Source of the DNA: Limnoglobus roseus
GTDB taxonomy: Bacteria; Planctomycetota; Planctomycetia; Gemmatales; Gemmataceae
DNA: 64,000 nt
Assembly: GCF_008254045.1 (NCBI RefSeq)
Contig: NZ_CP042425.1
Coordinates: forward strand, 8,198,163 to 8,262,162
Direction: 5' to 3'
The notes beneath the pieces are model-generated. The model was not told the origin of the DNA. It saw only the letters and a list, made by a program, of their open reading frames with translations, and searched no databases. Below are positions 50,538 to 59,129 of this stretch, one piece after another. Each line of letters opens with the position of its first letter. Position 1 is the first letter of the stretch. A program made the position numbers and the translations under genes.

Positions 50538-51659
50538 CTAGTCGAGTGAGACCACTTCGCCCCCGGCCCGACTGCCCATCCCCTGCCAGGTGGTGAAGTC
50601 AACATTGTCGCTGACGAACCGAACCGAACCGTCGGCCAAGACCATGTTCGTACCGCCCGTGTGGTAGCTGCTGGCGGCAATGTGGAAGTACGAGATGCCG
50701 GTGTCTCCGCAATTATACTTCTGCTGGGCGCCACTCGGCACCTTCTTGTTCCAGTTCGGCGGCAGGGTGTGATTGTAATACACGACGCCGTACAGAGCGC
50801 GTTCGAACTGCAAGCCGATGTACGAGATCGTCGAGGTCCACGGTGACCCGGTGGAAGCCGAAGGGGCCGTCCGGGCGTCGGAGTCGAACAAGATGTTCGA
50901 TGAGGGGTCGTTCCCGGCGGCGAGTAAAATCGTGGTGTTGTCGCGGACGTTGGACGTGTGCGGCCAGTTCTCGGTCCCCCGCATCACCTCAGAAAACATG
51001 GCCGTGTTACTGGTTCCGTCCGAGACAGCGACAACCGACACCCCCTTCAGAATCTGATTGGAACCACCCGTCACGGCGAAGATGCCCCCCTTGGTGCCCC
51101 AAGTGGTCGCATTCGGGGTGAGAGGGACGAGCGAAGAAGTGGTCCCGATCGAGGCCAAGTAGCTGCACCGCCCCTCGGGGTACGACGTATCGGACGTGTT
51201 AGTCTGGTTGGCCCCACGCACAATAGCCGACGGGTCGGACGGGCAGAGGAAGGTCGGCACGTCCTGCATCCGCGCGCTCAAGTTGACGTTGGCCATTGTC
51301 GGCAGAGTGCTCACCACGGGCGCGTCGTTCCAGGTCAGATAGTTAAAGTTGAACAGGTTGTACTTATTCGACTGTTCGACGTAAGCCAAGACGAGGGCTT
51401 GGGGACTGGCGTCATTCGAGTAATAGACGCCATTCACATTCGTTGTTCCCTTACGTGGCGGCAGGTAACCGTTGGTGCTCTCGTAGTTGTGCGCCGCCAG
51501 CCCGAGTTGCTTGAGATTGTTACTACACTTTGCCCGCGCCGCCGCCTCCCGAACTTTTTGGACGGCCGGGAGAAGAAGGCCGATCAGGATCGCGATGATC
51601 GCGATGACGACCAATAATTCAATCAGCGTAAACCCACGTCGAGTTCGAACCCGTTGCAT
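50538..51659 (-). CDS. DUF1559 prepilin-type protein
   Basis: 373 aa from the ATG at 51659, with GGAGG 7 bases upstream. The type IV prepilin-like leader is RRG|FTLIELLVVIAIIAILIG with Glu at +5. DUF1559 follows, starting LPAVQKVREAAARAKCSNNLKQLGLA and ending in the typical H-x-G-G-x-N (YHTGGTNMVLADGSVRFVSD) motif. This family is expanded to very large numbers in planctomycetes, where the products are thought to be secreted-surface or pseudopilin-like. It is the likely first gene of the run down to the methyltransferase. Confidence 0.95.
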   Translation of the reverse strand: MQRVRTRRGFTLIELLVVIAIIAILIGLLLPAVQKVREAAARAKCSNNLKQLGLAAHNYESTNGYLPPRKGTTNVNGVYYSNDASPQALVLAYVEQSNKYNLFNFNYLTWNDAPVVSTLPTMANVNLSARMQDVPTFLCPSDPSAIVRGANQTNTSDTSYPEGRCSYLASIGTTSSLVPLTPNATTWGTKGGIFAVTGGSNQILKGVSVVAVSDGTSNTAMFSEVMRGTENWPHTSNVRDNTTILLAAGNDPSSNILFDSDARTAPSASTGSPWTSTISYIGLQFERALYGVVYYNHTLPPNWNKKVPSGAQQKYNCGDTGISYFHIAASSYHTGGTNMVLADGSVRFVSDNVDFTTWQGMGSRAGGEVVSLD

Positions 51660-51761
51660 GAATGATCCTCCCAATAATAAAGAGAGCATGAAAGAAAACC
51701 ACATAATGACCAACGGCCGAACAACTTCGGTCTCGTCCGCCCAGGGTAATTACTGCGATTT

Positions 51762-53969
51762 TCATTCCAACGGGCTGCCGCGACGAGACAAAGCTCGCGT
51801 GTACCACACCTCACTCCCGAGTAAACACAACACAATAATCAACAATACCCACCAAACTTCGCGTGTTTGTGCCCCCTCGCCCCGTTTGGCCTCGATCTCG
51901 TCCGGCGACGTGATGTAAGTCAGCGTTTTCACCGCATCGGCGACGCGCTTCTTGTCATCGTCTGCGCAGGGAGTAAGCACCGACTCTTGCGGGTCGGACC
52001 GGACCGCGTAGTAGAACGTGCGACCGCCGACGGTCGTGAGCTTGTACGCGCCGGGGTCGCGGGTCGCGTCGAAGACGACCGGCCAACTCTTGGGTTGAAT
52101 CACCTTTGCCGGGCCGTCGGGCACGGTGATCGTCACGCCGGCCAGTGGCTCGTTCGTCCGTGGGTCAAAGACGATCGGTTGCCCGGGGGCGAGGTTCCGT
52201 TCGGCCGCCTTCGCCCCCGCGAGATAGTAACTCATCTCGTGGGCGAATCGCACGAAGTCGGGCAGCCGGGGGAAGTTTGTCCGCCACGAGTTATCGAGCG
52301 GGACCGAACACAACAGTACGCGACCGCGGCCGACGCCACGCTCAACCAGGAACGGCTCGTTGTTCGTCAGCGTGGCGATGGCCGTGCCGGTCGCCCCGTT
52401 GGCACCGGCCAGTGGATCGACCTTCCACCGCTTCGGGAAGTAGGCGGTGTGCAGGCCACCGGGCAGCGGTTCCTTGAAGACCTCCATCGCGGGGTGCGTA
52501 AAGCCGGCGGGTTGCGGCCGCGGAGCGGTGTCGAGATTCGCCTTCGGGTCGTCGTCGCCCACGATTTCCGCTAGCCGGGCGGGCAGCCACCCTTGCCCGC
52601 CGCGGAACGACACCCGGTTCCACCCGGCCGCGTCGCTGCGGTCGCCGAGCGTCACGAGAACCGCACCGCCGTCGGCGAGATACTTTTCGACGGCCTCATT
52701 CTGGGCCTTGTTTAGCAGCGGTACGTTCGCCAGCACGACGACTCGCGGCGGTGTACCCGGCCCCTTCACGTCGGCGTAGAGCAGGTTCGGCGTGAACTCG
52801 GCCAGCCCCGCGGTGCGGACGAGGAACCCTGGCGTCGGGTCTTTTGCAGGCGAAAGCGCGTCGCGGAGAAACTCAGTGCCCCGGGGCTTCGCATCGCCCT
52901 CGATCAGCAGCACCGGGATGCTCGGCAGCACCTCCAAGGCGAAGTCCTGTCGGTTGTCGCCGGGCAGGTCGTCGGGGTCCATCTGCAACGTCACGAGGTG
53001 CGAGCCGGTCGTGAACTTGTGGGCGAACGCGATCGGCATCACGCCGTCGGCCGGTGAGCCGGTCACGGTCACGTCGCCCACGGCCCGGCCGTCGATTTCG
53101 AGTTTGACCTTGCCGGGGTCTTTCCGCTTCTCGCCGCCGTGGAAGCGGATGGCCGACTTGAACTTCACCTCGCGGCCGGCCGACGCCACGCCGCGGCCGG
53201 CCAGGATCGGGTCAAGGGCCATGTTCTGCGGGTCGCCGGGCCGGTCGGCGGCAGCGTTCATCACCCACACGTTCGGGTCGCGGGTCTGGCCCGGCTTGCG
53301 ACCGCCACTGCTGAGAAGATCCCACTTCGAGAGCGTGTTCTCATCGGCCCAACTGTACCGCTGGTTGTCGTGGATGACGACGACCTCACGTTCCTTGCGG
53401 CCGTTCTCCAGGAAAATCCACGCCGCCTGCACGCACGCCGGCCAATCGACACCGCCCCGCGGGGCGTTCAGCAGTTCCAGCGAATTACGAGCCTGATCGT
53501 GGTCGGGCGAAAGGTTGCCGAGCAGCGGCACGAGGGATTGTTTGGCCTCGAAGACGGCCACGCGGTCACCGGGTCGGAGCGAGTCGATGACACGGCGGGC
53601 CAGTTCCTTCGCCTTCTCGGCGGCGGTCGCGTTGTCGTGCTTGTAGGCCATGCTCGCGGAACCGTCGATGAGGATGACGACATCCCGCTCGCCGTTGCCG
53701 GCGGCACTTCCGAAGCGGTTGAAGAAGGTGCTGGTGATCGTCGGGGCGAGGAAGGCGAGGACTACGAGCGCGATCACGGCCATGCGGACGAGCATGAGCA
53801 GGAAGTGCTCGATGAAGACTTTCCGCCGCGTCTTCTTGCTGACCTGCAAGAACTGCATCGCGGCCCAGTCGACCTCGTCGAACTTCTTGCGACTGAAGAT
53901 GTGGACGAGCGGCGGAATCGCCACCGCCAGGAAGCCCATCACGAGTGCCGCGTTGAGGATGCTGAACAT
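51762..53969 (-). CDS. BatA-like membrane protein with VWA domain
   Basis: 735 aa. The N-terminal BatA domain has two hydrophobic helices (3-23 and about 57-77) around FSRKKFDEVDWAAMQFLQVS. The VWA domain follows, with DGSASM (metal-site DxSxS), and a large beta-rich extracytoplasmic region containing GDDDPKANLDT; a last transmembrane helix is at VWWVLLIIVLCLLGSEVWY (about 707-725). These proteins usually sit in the moxR-DUF58-BatA (aerotolerance-like) operon. Here DUF58 lies upstream on the same strand, but no MoxR gene is adjacent. Role: membrane-bound part of a stress or envelope complex; inferred. Confidence 0.9.
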   Translation of the reverse strand: MFSILNAALVMGFLAVAIPPLVHIFSRKKFDEVDWAAMQFLQVSKKTRRKVFIEHFLLMLVRMAVIALVVLAFLAPTITSTFFNRFGSAAGNGERDVVILIDGSASMAYKHDNATAAEKAKELARRVIDSLRPGDRVAVFEAKQSLVPLLGNLSPDHDQARNSLELLNAPRGGVDWPACVQAAWIFLENGRKEREVVVIHDNQRYSWADENTLSKWDLLSSGGRKPGQTRDPNVWVMNAAADRPGDPQNMALDPILAGRGVASAGREVKFKSAIRFHGGEKRKDPGKVKLEIDGRAVGDVTVTGSPADGVMPIAFAHKFTTGSHLVTLQMDPDDLPGDNRQDFALEVLPSIPVLLIEGDAKPRGTEFLRDALSPAKDPTPGFLVRTAGLAEFTPNLLYADVKGPGTPPRVVVLANVPLLNKAQNEAVEKYLADGGAVLVTLGDRSDAAGWNRVSFRGGQGWLPARLAEIVGDDDPKANLDTAPRPQPAGFTHPAMEVFKEPLPGGLHTAYFPKRWKVDPLAGANGATGTAIATLTNNEPFLVERGVGRGRVLLCSVPLDNSWRTNFPRLPDFVRFAHEMSYYLAGAKAAERNLAPGQPIVFDPRTNEPLAGVTITVPDGPAKVIQPKSWPVVFDATRDPGAYKLTTVGGRTFYYAVRSDPQESVLTPCADDDKKRVADAVKTLTYITSPDEIEAKRGEGAQTREVWWVLLIIVLCLLGSEVWYTRALSRRGSPLE

Positions 53970-54020
53970 GCGAACCTGTTACGGGGTTGTCATCACACCG
54001 TCGTTGCCAGGTAAGATGTT

Positions 54021-54196
54021 TTAGCCGCGGAGCGGCGGCAGATGTTAGCCAGGGGCGCAAGCCCCTGGAACGGTCATCCGCAACATCTAGCCCCGGAGGG
54101 GCGGCAGAGTCTTTCGCCCCTCCGGGGCTTAGGGACTTGGCGTTCGAACCAGGGGCTGACGCCCCTGGCTAACATCTGCCGCCGCTCCGCAGCTAA
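54021..54196. repeat. nested cluster of TTAGCC-type REP-like palindromes
   Basis: An outer pair of 36-nt arms (54021-54056 and 54161-54196) is complementary with one C/T mismatch. It contains two self-folding units, CCAGGGGC-GCAA-GCCCCTGG (54049-54068) and CCAGGGGC-TGAC-GCCCCTGG (54149-54168). Inside lies a further inverted pair (54088-54104 and 54115-54132) starting CTAGCCCC. At least three different TTAGCC-headed units are stacked here, as in BIME clusters. Confidence 0.88.
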
Positions 54197-54212
54197 GGCC
54201 GGATCAATGACC

Positions 54213-54283
54213 GGCGAGTCGAACTCCGTAAGGAGTCGGGCGAGGGAAAATTAACCCCGACTCCTTACGGAGTTCGACTCGCC
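54213..54283. repeat. inverted pair of GTAA-loop REP-like hairpins (copy 2)
   Basis: Arms of 28 nt (54213-54240 and 54256-54283) are exact complements. The left arm starts GGCGAG and folds as ACTCC-GTAA-GGAGT. Against copy 1 (44548-44622) there are five changes per arm, and the inner-stem changes are paired (G-C to A-T, A-T to T-A). This indicates selection or copying of the folded form and not of the plain sequence. Confidence 0.9.
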
Positions 54284-54286
54284 ACG

Positions 54287-55177
54287 TCACTTCAGATTTC
54301 TTCGTGCCAGATACGCCCCCAGCGCACGGTCCACCGGGTCGTCGGTCCGCAGCATGACATAGTCGACCTGCAGGTCGTCAGCCTTTCGCTTCAAGGTCTG
54401 CCGGTATTCCTCGAAGTTCTTCAGGTACTCCTCCCGCAGCCGCCGGGCGTCGGTGGTGATCTCTTGCCCGTTCACTTCGAGGTTACGGAACTTCGTCGGG
54501 TTCTTGAACGGGAACTCGACCTCCTCCGGGGCCAAGATGTGGAACAACAGCACGTCGTGGTTGCGGTGCTTCAGGTGCTGTAACGCCCGCGCGAGGTCGT
54601 CCACCTTGTCGAAGCAATCGGACAGCAAGATGACCATGCCGCGGCGTTTGAGGTGCTGGCCGGCGATGCTATGCCAGATCGGGGCGAGGGCCGTTTCGCC
54701 GCCCGGGGTCATGCCTTCAAGCGTCCGCAGCAGGTGCAGCAGGTGCTTGGAACTCGTCTTCGGCGGCACGATGCCCGTGACCCGCGTGTCGTGTGTCACC
54801 AGGCCGACGGCGTCGAGTTGTGCGAGCATCAGGTAGGCCATCGAGGCCGCCACCTGCTGCGCGTACTGGAACTTGCTGAGCTTCTGCTTCCCCTTGTAGC
54901 CCATGCTGCCGCTGGCGTCGATGACGAGGTACGCCTTGAGGTTGGTCTCCTCCTCGTACTCCTTGATGTAATAGCGGTCGGTCTTGGCCAGCAGTCGCCA
55001 GTCGAGGTGGCGGATCTCGTCGCCCGGGTAATACTGGCGGTGTTCGGCGAACTCGACGCTGAACCCCTTGAAGGGGCTGCGGTGGATGCCGGTGAGGAAG
55101 CCTTCGACGACGTTGCGGGCGACGAGCGTCAGGCCGCCGTATCGGGCCAACTCGGTGGGGTCGAACAGCAGGGCCAT
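54287..55177 (-). CDS. DUF58 protein (VWA-like)
   Basis: 296 aa, no membrane helix. Hallmarks: the DUF58 block FAEHRQYYPGDEIRHLDWR at about 45-63, followed by VIDASGSMGYKG (DxSxS, residues 87-95), an intact VWA-like metal site. It is 41% of the way along a MoxR-DUF58-BatA-like arrangement: the BatA-like gene follows, with the REP cluster in between. In known systems DUF58 and VWA proteins are partners of a MoxR ATPase; the ATPase must be elsewhere here. Confidence 0.92.
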   Translation of the reverse strand: MALLFDPTELARYGGLTLVARNVVEGFLTGIHRSPFKGFSVEFAEHRQYYPGDEIRHLDWRLLAKTDRYYIKEYEEETNLKAYLVIDASGSMGYKGKQKLSKFQYAQQVAASMAYLMLAQLDAVGLVTHDTRVTGIVPPKTSSKHLLHLLRTLEGMTPGGETALAPIWHSIAGQHLKRRGMVILLSDCFDKVDDLARALQHLKHRNHDVLLFHILAPEEVEFPFKNPTKFRNLEVNGQEITTDARRLREEYLKNFEEYRQTLKRKADDLQVDYVMLRTDDPVDRALGAYLARRNLK

Positions 55178-55212
55178 ACGGACCAGAATAGCAGGTCGGC
55201 GCGGCCGCCCAA

Positions 55213-55242
55213 CAAAAAACCCCGGGCGGGCGGCCCGGGGTT
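55213..55242 (-). terminator. intrinsic terminator of the thioredoxin-like gene
   Basis: On the minus strand a 10-bp stem (55218-55227 with 55233-55242) is followed by a run of six T (55214-55219) and G. It separates this gene from the downstream DUF58 gene. Confidence 0.85.
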
Positions 55243-55264
55243 CTCGCGTGCAACTGGCGGCCGC

Positions 55265-55777
55265 TTAACGGCGGTATTGCTGCTGTTGGCAGTTCTTGCA
55301 GTACGGGGCCGGCGTGTAGTAGCTCGGCACGACGGTCGAGGTGACCGACGGGGCCGCACCGTAGACTTCCGTGGTCGTCGTGACATGGCTCGGTTGGGCC
55401 AGGCGTTCGAGCGTCTGCGGGAGGTCGGTCGGGTTCGTTTGGCCTTCGATCCGCAGGGCCTGCTTGGCCCCGGTCGCGTCGCTGATGATGACCCCTTCGG
55501 TCATCCCGAACGCTACGGCCAGCTCCTTGCCGGTCGCGTCGTCACTGTTGATCGTGACGGCGATGTAGTTGGTCTTGAGGACCTTCGCTGCCGCGTCGGG
55601 CAGTTGGTCCAGGTTCTTGGCGGCACCCTTCGTAATGAAGACCGCCAGCGGCTTGTGTTCTTTGGCCGACAGCGTCAGCGCTGCCTTGTAGTCCGTCTGC
55701 CAGGCCGGTTGAACCGCGAGGTTCGTCCCGAGCAGCCCGGAGAGAGCCAACACGGCCATCGAAGTTGTGAACATCAT
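55265..55777 (-). CDS. secreted thioredoxin-fold-like protein, no active-site Cys pair
   Basis: 170 aa from the ATG at 55777 (AAGGA about 10 bases upstream). A signal peptide spans about residues 1-21. Residues 30-120 follow the thioredoxin-like order, with KPLAVFITKGAAKNLDQLPD and later NYIAVTINSDDATGKELAVAFG and VIISDATG. There is no CxxC, so it is not a canonical redox enzyme. The C-terminus ends in YCKNCQQQQYRR: one CxxC at the very end, of unknown use. I would call it thioredoxin-like and exported. Confidence 0.7.
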   Translation of the reverse strand: MMFTTSMAVLALSGLLGTNLAVQPAWQTDYKAALTLSAKEHKPLAVFITKGAAKNLDQLPDAAAKVLKTNYIAVTINSDDATGKELAVAFGMTEGVIISDATGAKQALRIEGQTNPTDLPQTLERLAQPSHVTTTTEVYGAAPSVTSTVVPSYYTPAPYCKNCQQQQYRR

Positions 55778-55859
55778 CGTTGCGTCATCCTTGTTGGGCG
55801 GAACACAGCGGGGCAATCCCGTGACAACCGCTGTCACGGAGACGGACATTGTTGGCCAT

Positions 55860-56053
55860 TCCCGACAGGATTTCAACCTGCAAAATGCCTAAAACCGACA
55901 AAAGTGTTTTTTCAGGCACAATTCCGCGCAAAAATATGAGAAATGAGGTTGCACTTTTGCGCGAATTGGCACACCAAAATATTTACCTAAATTACGCCAT
56001 CGTCGCGTTTTACCGATCATTCACTGGCAAAATAATTCCTTCTGTGACTGAAA
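55860..56053. other. AT-rich intergenic segment with an inverted repeat
   Basis: About 190 bases with AT content far above the surroundings. AATTCCGCGCAAAA (55920-55933) is inverted as TTTTGCGCGAATT (55955-55967) with one bulge, giving a 13-bp hairpin. There is no frame with a start and ribosome site worth calling. It lies between the downstream end of the lyase gene and the start of the thioredoxin-like gene, and may hold a promoter, a small RNA or a remnant of foreign DNA. Confidence 0.5.
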
Positions 56054-57523
56054 TTATACGTGTAGGTCACTCTTCTGACCGAGTTTTCCCGCGTACCGTT
56101 TTCGAATCGGATTTATTTCGGTATCCAGAAATTCCGCCACTTGTTCAGGTGCACGACCCACGAAATGACGCGGGATCAGCACCGATTCGAAGTCTACCTT
56201 CGCGAAGGCGGGTTCGGCTTTCAGGAGGTCGAACAACTCCGTCGAAACGCCGATACCCTGCTTGATCCGCTCCGTGACAGCGTGGCTGTGCTTCTTTACG
56301 AGTTCGTGGGCGTGCTGCCGGTCGGCCCCGGCCCGCACGGCGGCCATCATCACGTTCTCGGTCGCCATGTACGGCAGGTACTCGCGGACGTTCTTGGCGA
56401 TGATCGGCCGGTTTACGATCAGGCCGTTGGCGACGTTGATGGCGATGCGCAGGATCGCGTCGGCGGCCAGAAACGCTTGCGGGATGTACAGACGGCGGGC
56501 GGCCGAGTCGTCGAGGGTTCGTTCGAACCACTGCGTCGCTTGCGTCTGAGCGGCCATCGGCGGCAGGCCCATCAGGTACCGGGACAGCGAACACATCCGC
56601 TCGGCCCGCATCGGGTTGCGCTTGTAGGCCATCGCACTCGACCCGACCTGCCCGGACTCGAACGGTTCGTCCACTTCTTGCCGGTGGGCAAGCAAGCGGA
56701 GGTCGCTGCCCCACTTGTGGGCCGACTGCCCTAACCCCGACAGCGAGTCGAGAATCTGGGCATCGATCTTCCGCGAATACGTCTGCCCGGTGACGGGGAA
56801 GACTTGCGAGAAGCCCATCTTCTTCGCGACGAGTTGATCGAGTTGCCGGACTTTGTCATGATCGCCGCGGAACAGGGCGAGGAAACTCGCCTGCGTGCCG
56901 GTGGTGCCCTTCGCCCCGCGGAACGGCAGTTCGTCCCGCCGGCGTTCGAGTTCCTGCAAATCCAGCACGAGGTCGTAGAGCCACAGCACCGCCCGCTTGC
57001 CGACGGTCGTCAGTTGGGCCGGTTGGAAGTGCGTGAAGCCGAGGGTTGCCTCGTGCTTCCACTGGTCCGCGAAGGTGCCGAGGGAATCGATCAGCGAGGC
57101 GAGCGAGGTGCAAATCGCGTCGAGCGATTCGCCCATCAGGATCAGGTCGGCGTTGTCGGTGACGTAGCACGAGGTCGCGCCGAGGTGGATGACTCCTCTC
57201 GCCCCTTCCTGCAAAACCTCCCGAAACGTCTCGATGTGGGCCATCACATCGTGGCGGGTGATTTTCTCGTGTTCGGCCGCCCGCTTCAGGTTCACGTCGT
57301 CGAGGTGCGCTTTCAGTTCTTCCAAATGGGATTTCGTGATCCGCGGCGAATCCCCCTCGGCCGCGGGCAGGCCGAGTTCGTGTTCGGCTTCCGCGAGGGC
57401 GAGCCACAACCGCCGCCAAGTGCGGAACTTCCGCAGCGGCCCCCACCGCTCGGCCATCGCCCGGCTCGCGTACCGGCCGATCAGGGGGTTGTCGTACAGC
57501 AGTTCACTTTCCGCGTCGGCCAT
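56054..57523 (-). CDS. purB: adenylosuccinate lyase, eukaryote-like form
   Basis: 489 aa from the ATG at 57523; the upstream frame (67 codons) is not family-like. The fumarase/aspartase fold shows HDVMAH (91-96), TSCYVTDN (117-124), THFQPAQLTTVGKR (164-177) and the signature GSSAMAYKRNP (294-304). The third Ala-Tyr site is normally MPYKRNP; here Pro is Ala. Length and motif spacing match the eukaryotic ADSL (about 484 aa) better than B. subtilis PurB (about 430 aa). It cleaves SAICAR and adenylosuccinate in purine synthesis. It stands alone among unrelated genes. Confidence 0.94.
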   Translation of the reverse strand: MADAESELLYDNPLIGRYASRAMAERWGPLRKFRTWRRLWLALAEAEHELGLPAAEGDSPRITKSHLEELKAHLDDVNLKRAAEHEKITRHDVMAHIETFREVLQEGARGVIHLGATSCYVTDNADLILMGESLDAICTSLASLIDSLGTFADQWKHEATLGFTHFQPAQLTTVGKRAVLWLYDLVLDLQELERRRDELPFRGAKGTTGTQASFLALFRGDHDKVRQLDQLVAKKMGFSQVFPVTGQTYSRKIDAQILDSLSGLGQSAHKWGSDLRLLAHRQEVDEPFESGQVGSSAMAYKRNPMRAERMCSLSRYLMGLPPMAAQTQATQWFERTLDDSAARRLYIPQAFLAADAILRIAINVANGLIVNRPIIAKNVREYLPYMATENVMMAAVRAGADRQHAHELVKKHSHAVTERIKQGIGVSTELFDLLKAEPAFAKVDFESVLIPRHFVGRAPEQVAEFLDTEINPIRKRYAGKLGQKSDLHV

Positions 57524-57735
57524 GTCGGTGTCGTCCCGCCCACTTGAAGGAACTCCCTCGGAATCGCAGAGTCGATCGCCGAAGAAGGCCGGTCCCGCCG
57601 GTCCCACCGCTTTTCTAGGTTTTTCCACGGGCATCGGCCGGGCGGATGAATCTTCCGGGGCCGCCGGTGGTTGCGGGTGAGCCTGTCGGAAGGGTTGTGA
57701 CGATGGAAGGAGTAGACCCGTCAAGGAGGATACCG

Positions 57736-58044
57736 ATGAGTCGAACCGTGTTCCTGAAAGTGCTGGCCGTCGCCCTGGCCGTCGGCGCGTGGGCGAGTTC
57801 GCCCGGTGCAGCGAAGGCCGGCGAGCCGCCGCTGCCGCGGATGTCGTACTACCCGTACTACTACTTCCCGCACAGCTACTGGCCGGCTCAAAGTCCGCAG
57901 TGGCCGGAGCCGAAGGGCAGCCCTTATGTGAAGCCGCCCGCGTACATGGCCTACCCGGCGTTCAAGGAACCGGGCTGGCGGTACGAACTGTGGACGCCGC
58001 AACGCTACCACCGCGGCAACCACTTCTGGCTCGACCAGTTCTAA
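57736..58044 (+). CDS. small secreted Tyr/Pro/Trp-rich protein
   Basis: 102 aa from the ATG at 57736 with AAGGAGG 7 bases upstream. A signal peptide of about 28 residues is cut near AKA|GEP. The mature protein is rich in Tyr, Pro and Trp (MSYYPYYYFPHSYW, then WPEPKGSPYVKPPAYM), with no Cys. I recognise no family; this composition recurs in short planctomycete envelope proteins. The gene starts a little upstream of the PAS gene, convergent with it. Confidence 0.78.
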   Translation: MSRTVFLKVLAVALAVGAWASSPGAAKAGEPPLPRMSYYPYYYFPHSYWPAQSPQWPEPKGSPYVKPPAYMAYPAFKEPGWRYELWTPQRYHRGNHFWLDQF

Positions 58045-58088
58045 AAAAACGGTCGTCGGACCCTGGCACGGATGCCGGGGTCCGCGGC

Positions 58089-58892
58089 TTATACCGGGTG
58101 CAATTCTTCCTCGGCAATCGCGAGCGAGAGCGTTTCGAGCAGTTCCGTTCCCGTGACGGACGGCGTCAGAAGGACGACGGGCAGTTGCGGCCGAACGCCC
58201 TGCAACACCACCCCGGCGTTCGCGTCGGGAAAATCGAGGACGGCGGCCCGGATGCCGTCGCGGAATCGGCGAAGGGCCTCGGCCCCGTCGAAAAGATTGT
58301 CAGCCACGAAGACAACGTAATCGTGCCCGACGAGCAGTTGCCTCACCAGTTCCAGCGTCAGCCGGTCCGTGCCCGCCACCAACACCCCGCGGCCGTTCCC
58401 CTGCAACAGCGACAGGTCTTCCCACTCGGTGACCAACCGCAGTTGGTCCACGATTAACGGCGGCACGCCTGGCGTCGCACCGACCTCCCGCCCCACCGAT
58501 CGGACGGCCTTCAGCGCGGCGGTTCGTCGGTCTTCGCGCAACCGTTTCTGCCGGTCGGTCACGTCGGTGTGAAGGGCCACCACGAGCTGCCGTCCGTCGA
58601 CGGCTTCCACGGATGCCCACGCCGTTTCGACGATCCGTTGCGTGTAGTCGATCGACATGGTACGAAGTTCCCCGTGCCACCGGCCCTTCTGATGAACCAC
58701 CTCGACGGCCCGTTGATAATCGGCCGTGGCCTCGTGCGGGATGAACAACAGCACCGACTGCCCCACGGCTTCGTCCGGAGTGAGGCCGTACAGTTCCGCG
58801 GCCGCCGGGTTCCAGCTCACGATGCGGTCGGCGGCATCGAAGGCGAACCCCGCCACGGCCAGTTGTTCCAGCGACACCGCGAGCGGAAACAT
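58089..58892 (-). CDS. PAS-receiver protein without a kinase core
   Basis: 267 aa. Residues 5-115 form a PAS domain (GFAFDAADRIVSWNPAAAELYG, then VVALHTDVTDRQKR). The C-terminal 100 residues look like a receiver: RGVLVAGTDRLTLELVRQLL, then AAVLDFPDANAGV with a conserved Asp, then LPVVLLTPS. Between them the usual HisKA and HATPase domains are missing and only a short linker remains. It could be a domain-shuffled regulator or a shrunken hybrid histidine kinase. A G-rich stretch precedes the ATG by about 12 bases. Confidence 0.75.
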   Translation of the reverse strand: MFPLAVSLEQLAVAGFAFDAADRIVSWNPAAAELYGLTPDEAVGQSVLLFIPHEATADYQRAVEVVHQKGRWHGELRTMSIDYTQRIVETAWASVEAVDGRQLVVALHTDVTDRQKRLREDRRTAALKAVRSVGREVGATPGVPPLIVDQLRLVTEWEDLSLLQGNGRGVLVAGTDRLTLELVRQLLVGHDYVVFVADNLFDGAEALRRFRDGIRAAVLDFPDANAGVVLQGVRPQLPVVLLTPSVTGTELLETLSLAIAEEELHPV

Positions 58893-59129
58893 GGATGTGT
58901 GCCCCCCTCCTGACTGCCAGGAGAGGGGCCGCCGGAACGACGGTCTGTGACGGACACGGCTGGAAATTTTTCAGAAAGAGTGGCCCGGTCGCCGGACGCC
59001 GTCCGATCACAAAGCCTAAATTGACATCAGCACGGGATTTGCTAAATCTGAAGTTGTTCCGCCACGTCCACAGTTCGGCCGTGGCGTTGAGAACCCCAAA
59101 ACTCGCTCTCTCAGAGTTGGAGAATAGTC

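Noticed and set aside
54021..54283. CRISPR array
   Set aside because: The repeats are palindromic, inverted and of unequal spacing, with no regular spacers and no cas genes.
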